Origin: Sporichthyaceae bacterium
GTDB taxonomy: Bacteria; Actinomycetota; Actinomycetes; JACCUZ01
NCBI GenBank assembly: GCA_013698395.1
Contig: JACCUZ010000266.1
Span: 1 to 21,241 of the forward strand
Length of the DNA stretch: 21,241 nt
Reading direction: 5' to 3'
Shown: positions 1 to 6,650 of the stretch, in pieces
Position numbering within the stretch: position 1 is the stretch's first letter
Layout: every line of letters starts with the position of its first letter
Notes under the pieces: generated by a model
Told to the model about the DNA's origin: nothing
The model's database searches: none
Seen by the model: only the letters and a program-made list of their open reading frames with translations
Made by a program: the position numbers and the translations under genes

Positions 1-348
1 CAACCGGTCCGCGTCGCTGGAGACCCTGAGGGGTCCCCCGATCCTCTGCAGCGCCTCCGCGAGGCCGGCCTGGTCGCGTTGGGACGTCCCGAGCAGCATC
101 GTGCGCTCGAGCAGCTTCGCCCGCGCCAGGCCCGCGTCCCGTCGCACCGCGGTAGGCACCCGCAGCCGCACGTGGACGACGGGCACGCTGGGCCGGCGTA
201 CGGCCACGACCCGCAGACCGTTGCCGAGCACGCGCTCGGCCACCGTCGGGAGCCTGGGACGGCGGACCTTGCCCAGCGGAGGGACGGACCGTGGGACCAA
301 GACGTCCGGGGTCACGATCATCGGGCTCACGGTCGGCGTCGTTGTCAT
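1..348 (-). CDS. M16-family peptidase homologue lacking the zinc motif (3' end cut off)
   Basis: The reading frame starts with ATG at 348 and runs off the window at base 1, giving 116 residues of the N-terminal M16 (insulinase/processing-peptidase) domain. The segment LGNGLRVVAVRRPSVPVV (about 41-58) matches the first strand of the family and the LGNGLRVLFAPD of its neighbour. Where the active neighbour has HLFEH, this protein has KLLER (residues 78-82), so both zinc-binding histidines are replaced and only the glutamate remains. Its ATG overlaps the stop of the upstream M16 gene by 4 bp (ATGA), which suggests translational coupling. In two-subunit M16 proteases, such as the mitochondrial processing peptidase, one subunit carries the metal site and the other is degenerate and helps hold substrate. 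I infer this is the non-catalytic partner. No signal peptide is visible, so it is probably cytosolic. Confidence 0.85.
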   Translation of the reverse strand, partial: MTTTPTVSPMIVTPDVLVPRSVPPLGKVRRPRLPTVAERVLGNGLRVVAVRRPSVPVVHVRLRVPTAVRRDAGLARAKLLERTMLLGTSQRDQAGLAEALQRIGGPLRVSSDADRL

Positions 349-1649
349 GGTGCGCCCGTCACCAGGTCCACGCGGGCCCTGCTGTCTGGCCGCAGGGTTG
401 AGGCGGCCAGGCGGACGGCCTCGGCGTCGACCGTGGCTAGCAGGGCCGGCAGCTCACCGACGAGCGCGGGATCACCGCGCTGCTGCTCCAAGGCGGTCAT
501 CGACAGCGTCCGCCCCATCACGTGGTCCTGGCCCTGCACCAGCGCGGACCCGAGCCGGGCCCGGACGCGCTCCAGCTCACCGGCGTGCAGCCCTTCAATC
601 GCCAGCCGGTCCAGCTCCTCATCGACGGCGCCGACCACACGGTCGGTCGCGACATCTGCGGCGTGGTGGGCCTCGAGCACCAGCAACGTCGGGTTGCGCA
701 CGTCGAACGGGTCCTCCAGCAGCCCGACGTGGCTGCCGATGTCGGTAACCAGCCGGTCGGCGTGCACCAGCCGCCGGCGCAGCCGCGAAGCGTCACCTGT
801 CGTGAGAGCGGAGGTGAGAAGGACGTAGGGCAGGTACGCCGGGAGGTCAGCCGGGTCAGGCACCCGCCAACCCAACGCGACGGCAGGTGCGGGCGCCAGG
901 AGGTCGACCTGTTCCGCGCGACGCTCGGCGCGCGGAACAGGCTCGTCGAAATCGGGCCGTGGCGGTACGTCGCGGGCGGGGATGTCGCCGAAGTGACGCT
1001 CGACGAGCCTCAGCGCCTCCGCCGGGTCGAGGTCGCCACCGACCGCCAGCACAGCATTCCCAGGCGCGTAGTAGCGGTCGAAGAAGTCCTGCGCGTCCTG
1101 GACCGTCGCGCTCTCCAGGTCCTCGAAGCCTCCGTAGCCGTTGTGCGCGTTGGGGAACGTGTCGAACAGCACGGGGGGCAGGGTCAGCCACGGGAAGCCG
1201 CCGTAGGGCTCGTTCAGGACGTTGACCCGGATCTCCTCCTTGACCACAGCGATCTGGTTGGCCAGGTTCTCCTCGGTCACCCGCGGCGCGCGCATGCGGT
1301 CAGCCTCGAGGAACAGCGCGCGCTCGAGCGCGTGCGAGGGCAACGCCTCGTAGTAGTTGGTGTAGTCCAGGCGGGTCGAGCCGTTGAGCGTGCCCCCGGA
1401 GGACTGCACGTAGGTGACGTGCTCCATCTTCTGCAGCGACGCCGACCCCTGGAACATGAGGTGCTCGAAGAGGTGCGCGAAGCCGGTGCGGCCCTCGGGC
1501 TCGCTCCGGATGCCGACGTCGTAGTAGACGGCGACCGCCACGACCGGTGCGCTGCGGTCGGGCGCGAAGAGCACGCGCAGACCGTTGCCCAGAGTCGCGC
1601 GCTCCACGGCGTACGACCTCGACGGTACGGCGACGGCGCTCGACGGCAT
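345..1649 (-). CDS. M16 zinc metallopeptidase (active-type subunit)
   Basis: A 434-residue protein with the inverted zinc motif HLFEH at residues 59-63 (two His ligands and the catalytic Glu62). A downstream KEE with Glu139 sits about 76 residues after His63, which is the usual position of the third ligand. The family segment LGNGLRVLFAPDRSAPVV lies at 20-37. The length fits a single-chain bacterial M16B peptidase subunit, which degrades peptides inside a clamshell chamber. I chose ATG 1649 because the longer frame (to 1757) adds only low-complexity Gly/Arg/Ala residues and would overlap the regulator upstream. ATG 1649 lies 11 bp after the IclR stop, with a GAGGT-like ribosome site within that gene's end. 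Co-transcription with the degenerate M16 gene downstream is likely, and with the regulator possible. No secretion signal is seen. Confidence 0.92.
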   Translation of the reverse strand: MPSSAVAVPSRSYAVERATLGNGLRVLFAPDRSAPVVAVAVYYDVGIRSEPEGRTGFAHLFEHLMFQGSASLQKMEHVTYVQSSGGTLNGSTRLDYTNYYEALPSHALERALFLEADRMRAPRVTEENLANQIAVVKEEIRVNVLNEPYGGFPWLTLPPVLFDTFPNAHNGYGGFEDLESATVQDAQDFFDRYYAPGNAVLAVGGDLDPAEALRLVERHFGDIPARDVPPRPDFDEPVPRAERRAEQVDLLAPAPAVALGWRVPDPADLPAYLPYVLLTSALTTGDASRLRRRLVHADRLVTDIGSHVGLLEDPFDVRNPTLLVLEAHHAADVATDRVVGAVDEELDRLAIEGLHAGELERVRARLGSALVQGQDHVMGRTLSMTALEQQRGDPALVGELPALLATVDAEAVRLAASTLRPDSRARVDLVTGAP

Positions 1650-1660
1650 GGGCCGTGACG

Positions 1661-2407
1661 CTACCTCGCGCTCAGGTCGGCCGCCGCCGCCAGCAGGCGC
1701 TCTTCCACCGGTGCCGGCACCTCCGCGGCGCGGGCCGACACCACCACGGGCCACCACGGGTCGGCCGGGACGTCGCGGCGCACAAGGGCGGCCGCGCAGC
1801 TCACACCGTCACGGAACTCGCCGTGCTCCACGACGGGCGCGCCGGGGCGTACCGACGCCAGGTCGGCCTCGAGCCGCTCGCGGTCGGTCGTGGTCCGCGC
1901 GGTGAACGGGCGCAGCCCCTGCTCCTCGAGGTAGCTGCGGCGGCGGGAGCTGGGCATGGTCGAGAGCAGCGCCTTGCCGGCAGCCGTGGCGTGCGCGGCG
2001 GCGGGCAGGCCCGCCTCGAGGTCCTCCAGGTACGGCGACTGCTCGCCCTCGACGACGTCGGTGATGACGATCCTGCCGTCGACGACACGGCTCAGGTACG
2101 CGGAGTGTCCCGTCGTCGCGACCAGGTGGCTGATGACGGGACGGGCCTCCGGTGAGCCGCGCAGCGACGCCTGCAGGTCGCGGTAGCGGCGGGCCACCTG
2201 CGTACCCATGACGTAGCAGCCGTCGGCAGTCCGCTCCAGGTAGCCCTCGTAGGCCAGGGTCCGCACCAGGTGGTAGGTCGTCGACAGGTTGAGCTGGGCC
2301 CGACGGGCGATGGCCTTGACCGGGACGGGCGCGGTCGCGAGGCCGACCTCCTCGAGCACGCGCAGCGCCCGGGACACGCTGCGCACCAGGTCGGCCGGCT
2401 CGTCCAT
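1661..2407 (-). CDS. IclR-family transcriptional regulator
   Basis: A 248-residue protein. The N-terminal winged helix-turn-helix covers about residues 8-70 (VPVKAIARRAQLNLSTTYHL contains the recognition region). The C-terminal effector domain carries the family signature HATAAGKALLS. IclR proteins bind DNA as dimers or tetramers and respond to small, often carboxylate, ligands. Start ATG 2407 follows a GGGAG-type ribosome site; the longer frame to 2536 adds a basic, non-conserved leader. The gene is divergent from the MIP18-amidohydrolase-FmdA operon with a 137-bp shared control region, the classic layout of an IclR regulator and its catabolic target, so I infer it controls that operon and itself. 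The M16 genes follow at 11 bp and may be read through from its promoter. Confidence 0.93.
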   Translation of the reverse strand: MDEPADLVRSVSRALRVLEEVGLATAPVPVKAIARRAQLNLSTTYHLVRTLAYEGYLERTADGCYVMGTQVARRYRDLQASLRGSPEARPVISHLVATTGHSAYLSRVVDGRIVITDVVEGEQSPYLEDLEAGLPAAAHATAAGKALLSTMPSSRRRSYLEEQGLRPFTARTTTDRERLEADLASVRPGAPVVEHGEFRDGVSCAAALVRRDVPADPWWPVVVSARAAEVPAPVEERLLAAAADLSAR

Positions 2408-2544
2408 GGCCCTGCTCCCAGATTCTTCGACGGGGGACCCATCGTGGCGCGGCCGGCCCCGTGCAGGCCAGGGTTTCCGGCGCTTTCGCCATGTGAAATC
2501 TCGGCGCTGTCTCCTGCCGTCCGGGGGTGCTTGCATGACTGCCC
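2408..2544. promoter_or_regulatory. Divergent control region between iclR and the amidohydrolase operon
   Basis: This 137-bp gap separates the two divergent starts and must hold promoters for both directions. The clearest internal structure is the TTTC/GAAA dyad listed separately. No convincing -35/-10 pair could be read by eye on either strand. A G-rich stretch at 2523-2529 is the nearest possible ribosome site for the start at 2545, and it is weak. Confidence 0.6.
2484..2498. promoter_or_regulatory. Candidate IclR operator (15-bp dyad)
   Basis: The sequence TTTCGCCATGTGAAA has TTTC and GAAA arms separated by 7 bp. Many IclR-family operators are 15-bp palindromes with TTTC/GAAA-like or TTCC/GGAA-like ends, and this one sits in the divergent gap, 47 bp before the operon start and 77 bp before the regulator start. 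The inner positions are only partly symmetric, so this is a candidate from pattern and position alone. Confidence 0.4.
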
Positions 2545-2892
2545 ATGACCGACGTGCTGCCGGAAGTGCTCGACGCTCTGCGCGACGTCTACGACCCCTG
2601 CTGCCGCGAGAAGGGCATCTCGGTGGTCGACATGGGCCTCGTCCGCGGCGCCACGACGGACGCGACCGGCCGGGCCCGGGTGGAGCTGTTGCTCACCTCG
2701 GGCTGGTGCCCGTTCGCGGCCCGGGTGCTCGACGAGGTCGGCGACCGGGTGCGCGCGATGCCCGGCGTGACCGACGCCGACGTCGAGATCGTGTGGGACG
2801 AGGCGTGGACCACCGACCGGCTCAGCCCCGATGCCTACCGCAGGCTGCGCTTCCTGCCCCACCCCAACGAGATCCAGGAGGAGATCCGATGA
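2545..2892 (+). CDS. MIP18/DUF59 family protein (metal-sulfur cluster assembly factor-like, PaaD-like)
   Basis: A 115-residue single-domain protein. Family marks are YDPCCREKGISVVDMGLVR (16-34), the strand LLLTSGWCPF (48-57) with the conserved Cys55, and WDEAWTTDRLSPDAYRRL (84-101). Proteins of this fold (SufT, PaaD, MIP18) help mature iron-sulfur or di-iron enzymes. The usual acidic residue after DP is replaced by a Cys pair (Cys19-Cys20), which may matter for metal handling. The stop overlaps the amidohydrolase start (ATGA, 2889-2892), so the two products are probably made together. I recall DUF59 and amidohydrolase-2 genes side by side in actinobacterial propane-monooxygenase (prm/mim) operons. 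Here no oxygenase is in view, so its client is more likely one of the next two gene products or an enzyme encoded elsewhere. Confidence 0.88.
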   Translation: MTDVLPEVLDALRDVYDPCCREKGISVVDMGLVRGATTDATGRARVELLLTSGWCPFAARVLDEVGDRVRAMPGVTDADVEIVWDEAWTTDRLSPDAYRRLRFLPHPNEIQEEIR

Positions 2893-3899
2893 TCGGTGAC
2901 GCGTTCGTCTTCGACGGGGTGGCGCACCCGTTCAACTTCCAGGCCAAGAACGCCTTCGGCAAGCCCGGGGAGATGTTCTCCAACCACCTCTACGCCTTCC
3001 ACCAGGCGCTGACCCCCGACGCCGAGCCGAAGCTCTCGGCCGAGGAGTTCCTCAAGCAGTGGACCGTCTCGGACATCCGGGAGATGGTCTACGACAACTC
3101 CGACACCGACATGCTGGTGGCGATGCCGCTGCCGCTGACCGACCTCTTCAAGGACGGCCTCTCGCCGTGGGAGGAGTGCGCGGAGCTGGCCTCGCGCGAC
3201 CCCGACCGGACCGTCTTCTGGGGCTCGGTCAACCCGCTCGAGGGCCGCAAGGCGCTGGACCTGATGGAGCGCCAGGTCGGCGAGTTCAACGCCAAGGCGT
3301 TCAAGTTCTACAACGTCCGCTACGACTACGGCTCCCCGTTCCCGTGGCGGATGGACGACCCACGGGTCGCGTTCCCCGTGTTCGAGAAGGCGCAGGAGCT
3401 CGGCATCAACCTGATCGGGGTGCACAAGGGCGTGCCGCTGGGACCCCAGCCCGTCGAGGCCACCCAGACCTGGGACATGGACGGCGCGGCCGCGAACTTC
3501 CCGGACCTCAACTTCGTGATCTTCCACGTCGGCCTGCCGTTCATCGACGAGACGTGCTGGCAGCTGATCCGCCACCCCAACCTCTACGCGTCCATCGCGG
3601 CCACCATCAACTTCGTGGTCCGAGCGCCCCGGATGTTCGCCGAGATCCTCGGCAAGCTGCTCTTCTGGTGCGGCGAGGACAAGATCGTGTACGGCAGCGA
3701 GGCACCCATCTGGCAGCCGCAGTGGGCGCTGAACGCCTTCCGGGACTTCCAGATCCCGCAGGACCTCTGCGAGGGCTACGGCTACCCGCAGCTGACCGAC
3801 GAGGGCAAGCGGAAGATCCTCGGCGAGAACCTCCTGCGGCTGCACGGCATGGACGTGGAGGCGACGAAGTCCCGGCTTAGCCGGCCCCAGTCCCACTGA
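2889..3899 (+). CDS. Amidohydrolase-2 family (PF04909-like) TIM-barrel protein
   Basis: A 336-residue protein with the amidohydrolase-related barrel layout: an N-terminal strand with AHPFNF (12-17), GVHKG (177-181), FHVGLPF (212-218) and YGSEAPIW (268-275). In metal-dependent relatives such as ACMSD and gamma-resorcylate decarboxylase, the ligands are HxH near the N-terminus, two later His, and Asp in a GSD motif. Here the second His of HxH is Phe15 and the Asp is Glu271, while His13, His179 and His213 remain, so the metal site is unusual. A very strong ribosome site (AGGAGGAG, 2877-2884) precedes the ATG and lies inside the DUF59 gene. The reaction could be hydrolysis or decarboxylation; the sequence does not reveal the substrate. 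The formamidase gene follows after 9 bp. Confidence 0.88.
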   Translation: MIGDAFVFDGVAHPFNFQAKNAFGKPGEMFSNHLYAFHQALTPDAEPKLSAEEFLKQWTVSDIREMVYDNSDTDMLVAMPLPLTDLFKDGLSPWEECAELASRDPDRTVFWGSVNPLEGRKALDLMERQVGEFNAKAFKFYNVRYDYGSPFPWRMDDPRVAFPVFEKAQELGINLIGVHKGVPLGPQPVEATQTWDMDGAAANFPDLNFVIFHVGLPFIDETCWQLIRHPNLYASIAATINFVVRAPRMFAEILGKLLFWCGEDKIVYGSEAPIWQPQWALNAFRDFQIPQDLCEGYGYPQLTDEGKRKILGENLLRLHGMDVEATKSRLSRPQSH

Positions 3900-3908
3900 C
3901 CGAGGACC

Positions 3909-5027
3909 ATGGCGACCCACGAGATCCGCGTCGACTACGGCCGCACCCTCGGCGAGGAGCCCGAGACCGGCCACAACCGCTGGCACCCGGACATCCCGCC
4001 CGTCGTCCGGTGCCGGCCCGGTGACCGGGTGGCCATGCAGACGCGGGACGCGTTCGACGGCCAGATCGGCCCGGACGCCAGCCTGGACGTCGTGGGGACG
4101 CCGAACCTCGACGTCGTGCACCCGCTGACCGGCCCGGTGTGCGTCGAGGGCGCCGAGCCCGGCGACCTGCTCGAGGTGCGCATCCTCGACGTCGAGCCGG
4201 ACACGTACGGCTACACGATCCAGGTCCCCGGCTTCGGCTTCCTGCGCGACGTGTTCACCGAGCCGCACAAGGTCGCCTGGACGATGGCCGACGGCTGGGC
4301 CACCTCCGAGGACCTGCCCGGGGTACGCATCCCCGGCGCCCCGTTCATGGGCACGATCGGCCTTGCTCCGGACCGCGAGCTGCTCGGGCGCATCACCGAC
4401 CGGGAGCAGGCCGACCAGGACCGGGGCGGCGCGGTGCTCGGCCCGAACCCCGACCACGCCGTGCCCTCGGACCCGCGGATCGCGGCGGAGGCGATCCGCA
4501 CCATCGCCCCGCACGAGACCGCGGGCAACGTCGACATCAAGCACCTGTCGAAGGGTGCCCGGCTCTACCTTCCGGTGTACGCGGACGGCGGCCTGTTCTC
4601 CGCGGGCGACGCCCACTTCGCCCAGGGCGACTGCGAGACGTGCGGCACGGCGATCGAGATGCGGGCGACCCTGCACGTCGAGTTCGAGGTGCACAAGGGC
4701 CGGGCCCGCGAGCGCGGGGTCCGCGACCTGCAGTTCGCGCGCGACGACTACTGCGTGCCCCCGGAGTACCAGGCGCCGCAACGGTTCTTCGCCACGACCG
4801 GCATGTCGGTCACCCGCGACGGGGAGAGCCGGGCCGAGGACCTGACCGTCGCGGCGCGCAACGCCCTGCTCAACATGATCGAGCACCTGCAGGCGGAGTA
4901 CGGCTACAGCGCCCAGCAGGCGTACGCCCTGTGCAGCGTGGCCGTGGACCTCAAGGTGAGCGAGCTCGTCGACGTGCCGAACTTCGTGGTGTCGGCCTAC
5001 CTGCCGCTCGCCGTCTTCGACTCCTGA
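3909..5027 (+). CDS. fmdA: Acetamidase/formamidase family protein (FmdA_AmdA)
   Basis: A 372-residue protein spanning the whole FmdA/AmdA fold. Diagnostic stretches are HETAGNVDIKHL (202-213), PVYADGGLFSAGDAHFAQGD (222-241), GTAIE (246-250) and KVSELVDVPNFVVSAYLPL (349-367). These cytosolic enzymes hydrolyse formamide or short aliphatic amides to the carboxylate and ammonia. The loop after AHFAQGD reads CETC, giving two cysteines (242, 245); I recall GDGE at this place in most family members. A GAGGA ribosome site precedes the ATG. It is the last gene of the operon and ends 10 bp from the convergent ATL gene. The upstream amidohydrolase may produce the amide it uses, with ammonia as a usable nitrogen source. 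The exact amide is unknown. Confidence 0.93.
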   Translation: MATHEIRVDYGRTLGEEPETGHNRWHPDIPPVVRCRPGDRVAMQTRDAFDGQIGPDASLDVVGTPNLDVVHPLTGPVCVEGAEPGDLLEVRILDVEPDTYGYTIQVPGFGFLRDVFTEPHKVAWTMADGWATSEDLPGVRIPGAPFMGTIGLAPDRELLGRITDREQADQDRGGAVLGPNPDHAVPSDPRIAAEAIRTIAPHETAGNVDIKHLSKGARLYLPVYADGGLFSAGDAHFAQGDCETCGTAIEMRATLHVEFEVHKGRARERGVRDLQFARDDYCVPPEYQAPQRFFATTGMSVTRDGESRAEDLTVAARNALLNMIEHLQAEYGYSAQQAYALCSVAVDLKVSELVDVPNFVVSAYLPLAVFDS

Positions 5028-5028
5028 G

Positions 5029-5049
5029 CGGCTCCGGTCACCGCAGCCG
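5029..5049. terminator. Candidate bidirectional terminator between fmdA and the ATL gene
   Basis: Two convergent genes are separated by only 10 bp. Across the junction lies the near-palindrome CGGCT-C-CGG, loop TCA, CCG-C-AGCCG: eight pairs with one internal C/C mismatch. It includes the ATL stop codon. There is no T-tract on either side, so intrinsic termination is plausible but weak, as is common in high-GC actinobacteria. Confidence 0.35.
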
Positions 5050-5316
5050 GCCGTCCCAGCGGGCGCGGCTCATGTCGACCCGGTCGCCGTCGGGGCGCAG
5101 CGGGGTGTCCTCGGCGTGCAGCCGGGCCAGGCAGCCGGCCTCCTTGCCCTGCGGCGGCGTGCCGTCGGCGTGGACCACCCGCCACCAGGGCACGCGACCG
5201 TCGCTGCCCGCCAGCACCCGGCCGACCTGGCGGGGACCGCCGGACCCCAGGTACTCCGCAACGTCGCCGTAGGACATGACCCGTCCCGCGGGGACGGCCT
5301 CGACGACGGCCAGCAC
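5038..5316 (-). CDS. Alkyltransferase-like (ATL) DNA-repair protein, MGMT homologue
   Basis: About 92 residues covering the DNA-binding domain of O6-alkylguanine-DNA alkyltransferase. Family marks are PAGRVMSYGDVAEYLG (9-24), GGPRQVGRVL (26-35) and the active-site loop. Where true transferases have PCHRV, this protein has PWWRV (43-47), so the alkyl-acceptor cysteine is Trp. That is the hallmark of ATL proteins, which bind O6-alkylguanine, flip it out and flag it for nucleotide-excision repair instead of repairing it. The start is uncertain: GTG 5316 is the first standard start codon in frame, but ISYDEQ just before it looks like family sequence. A CTG at 5346 overlapping the moeZ stop, or another non-standard codon, may be the true start. 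It follows moeZ closely and is probably co-transcribed. Confidence 0.9.
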   Translation of the reverse strand: MLAVVEAVPAGRVMSYGDVAEYLGSGGPRQVGRVLAGSDGRVPWWRVVHADGTPPQGKEAGCLARLHAEDTPLRPDGDRVDMSRARWDGRLR

Positions 5317-5342
5317 CTGCTCGTCGTAGGAGATGTCGCGGC

Positions 5343-6530
5343 TCAGTACGTCGGCAGAGACGGGTCGATCTGGTTGGCCCAGGCGATGACCCCGCCGCCG
5401 ACGTGCACGGCGTCGGCGAAGCCCGCGCCCTTGAGCACCGCGAGGGTCTCGGCCGAGCGGGCGCCGCTCTTGCAGTGCAGGACCACCGGCCTGTCCTGCG
5501 GCAGCTCGGAGAGCGCCTCGCCGGAGAGGATGCGGTCCTTCGGGATGAGCGTCGCACCGGGGATCGAGACGATCTCGTACTCGTTGGGTTCGCGGACGTC
5601 GACGAGGTAGAAGTCTTTGCCGACGTCCATCATCTCCTTGAGGTCCTTGACCGAGATGGTGGAACCTCTCGCGGCCTCGGCCGCCTCGCTGCTGATGGTG
5701 CCGCAGAACGCCTCGTAGTCGATCAGCCCGGTCTCGAGCGTGATCTCGGGGTTCTTGCCGCACACGACGCACTCGGGGTCCTTGCGGACCTTGACGTTGC
5801 GGTAGGACATCTCGAGCGCGTCGTAGACCGTGAGCCTGCCGACGAGGGGCTCGCCGATGCCGGCGAGGAGCTTGATGGCCTCGTTGACCTGGATCGAGCC
5901 GATGCTGGCGCACAGCACGCCGAGCACCCCGCCCTCGGCGCACGACGGCACCATGCCGGGCGGCGGCGGCTCCGGGTAGAGGCACCGGTAGCACGGACCG
6001 TGCTCGGCCCAGAAGACCGAGGCCTGGCCGTCGAACCGGTAGATCGAGCCCCAGACGTAGGGCTTGCCGAGAAGGACGGCAGCGTCGTTCACGAGGTAGC
6101 GGGTGGCGAAGTTGTCGGTGCCGTCGACGATCAGGTCGTACGGCCGGAAGATGTCGAGCACGTTGGTCGAGTCCAGGCGATCCTCGTGCAGGACGACCTC
6201 GACGAACGGGTTCGCCTCCTCGATCGACTCCTTGGCCGAGACGGCCTTCGGCTTCCCGATGTCGGACTGGCCGTGGATGATCTGGCGCTGCAGGTTGGAC
6301 TCGTCGACGACGTCGAAGTCGATGATCCCGAGCGTGCCGACCCCGGCCGCTGCCAGGTAGAGCAGGGCCGGCGAGCCGAGACCGCCGGCGCCCACGACGA
6401 GCACCTTGGCGTTCTTCAGCCGCTTCTGCCCGATCATGCCAACGTCGGGGATGATCAGGTGGCGGGAGTAGCGGCGCACCTCGTCGACGGTGAGCTCGCT
6501 GGCGGGTTCAACGAGAGCGGGCAGGGTCAC
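5343..6530 (-). CDS. moeZ: MoeZ: adenylyltransferase/sulfurtransferase (MoeB-ThiF plus rhodanese)
   Basis: A 395-residue two-domain protein. The E1-like N-terminal domain has Arg24 in RYSRHL, the nucleotide loop GAGGLG (47-52), DGTDN (136-140), and a zinc site made by CYRC (180-183) and CVVC (254-257). The C-terminal rhodanese domain (about 290-395) has the active loop CKSGARS with Cys353. MoeZ proteins adenylate the C-terminal Gly-Gly of ubiquitin-like sulfur carriers and then transfer sulfur to them, serving molybdopterin, cysteine and thiamine-type pathways in the cytosol. Start GTG 6530 has an excellent GGAGGT ribosome site (6536-6541) with no other good start nearby. The ATL gene follows immediately. 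The gene is divergent from the C26 hydrolase across a 120-bp gap. Confidence 0.95.
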   Translation of the reverse strand: MTLPALVEPASELTVDEVRRYSRHLIIPDVGMIGQKRLKNAKVLVVGAGGLGSPALLYLAAAGVGTLGIIDFDVVDESNLQRQIIHGQSDIGKPKAVSAKESIEEANPFVEVVLHEDRLDSTNVLDIFRPYDLIVDGTDNFATRYLVNDAAVLLGKPYVWGSIYRFDGQASVFWAEHGPCYRCLYPEPPPPGMVPSCAEGGVLGVLCASIGSIQVNEAIKLLAGIGEPLVGRLTVYDALEMSYRNVKVRKDPECVVCGKNPEITLETGLIDYEAFCGTISSEAAEAARGSTISVKDLKEMMDVGKDFYLVDVREPNEYEIVSIPGATLIPKDRILSGEALSELPQDRPVVLHCKSGARSAETLAVLKGAGFADAVHVGGGVIAWANQIDPSLPTY

Positions 6531-6650
6531 CGCGTACCTCCGGCCGGTGGGATCTCGGACGCCTGCGTCAACCCATTCCAGCACGCCGCGATTCCCTGGC
6601 GCCGAACGGGCGGTCTCCGGTGCGCTCCGCCGGTGCGCCAGCATGTGGAC
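6531..6650. promoter_or_regulatory. Divergent control region between moeZ and the C26 hydrolase
   Basis: This 120-bp gap holds the moeZ ribosome site at its left end. A TTGACG hexamer (minus strand, 6565-6570) resembles a -35 box for moeZ, but no good -10 follows at the right distance. The sequence TCAACCCATT (6568-6577) shares ACCCATT with the control region of the amine ligase and permease. A 9-bp direct repeat (6617-6638) lies just before the hydrolase start. Confidence 0.45.
6617..6638 (+). repeat. Direct repeat CCGGTGCGC x2 upstream of the C26 hydrolase
   Basis: Two exact 9-bp copies at 6617-6625 and 6630-6638 are offset by 13 bp and end 12 bp before the ATG. In so GC-rich a region a chance repeat is possible. 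Its position would also suit a regulator site or mRNA structure over the ribosome site, since no clear Shine-Dalgarno sequence is seen here. Confidence 0.5.

Noticed and set aside
522..1658. Long plus-strand open frame over the M16 gene
   Set aside because: It is antisense to a protein with an intact HxxEH motif and has no family features of its own.
2835..4886. Very long open frame on the minus strand opposite the amidohydrolase and FmdA genes
   Set aside because: It has no recognisable domain, is low-complexity (Val, Arg, Gly, His), and is fully antisense to two clear enzymes; long antisense frames are normal at this GC content.
5038..5316. Calling this an O6-methylguanine-DNA methyltransferase
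   Set aside because: The acceptor cysteine of PCHRV is Trp (PWWRV), which makes alkyl transfer impossible; it is an ATL protein.
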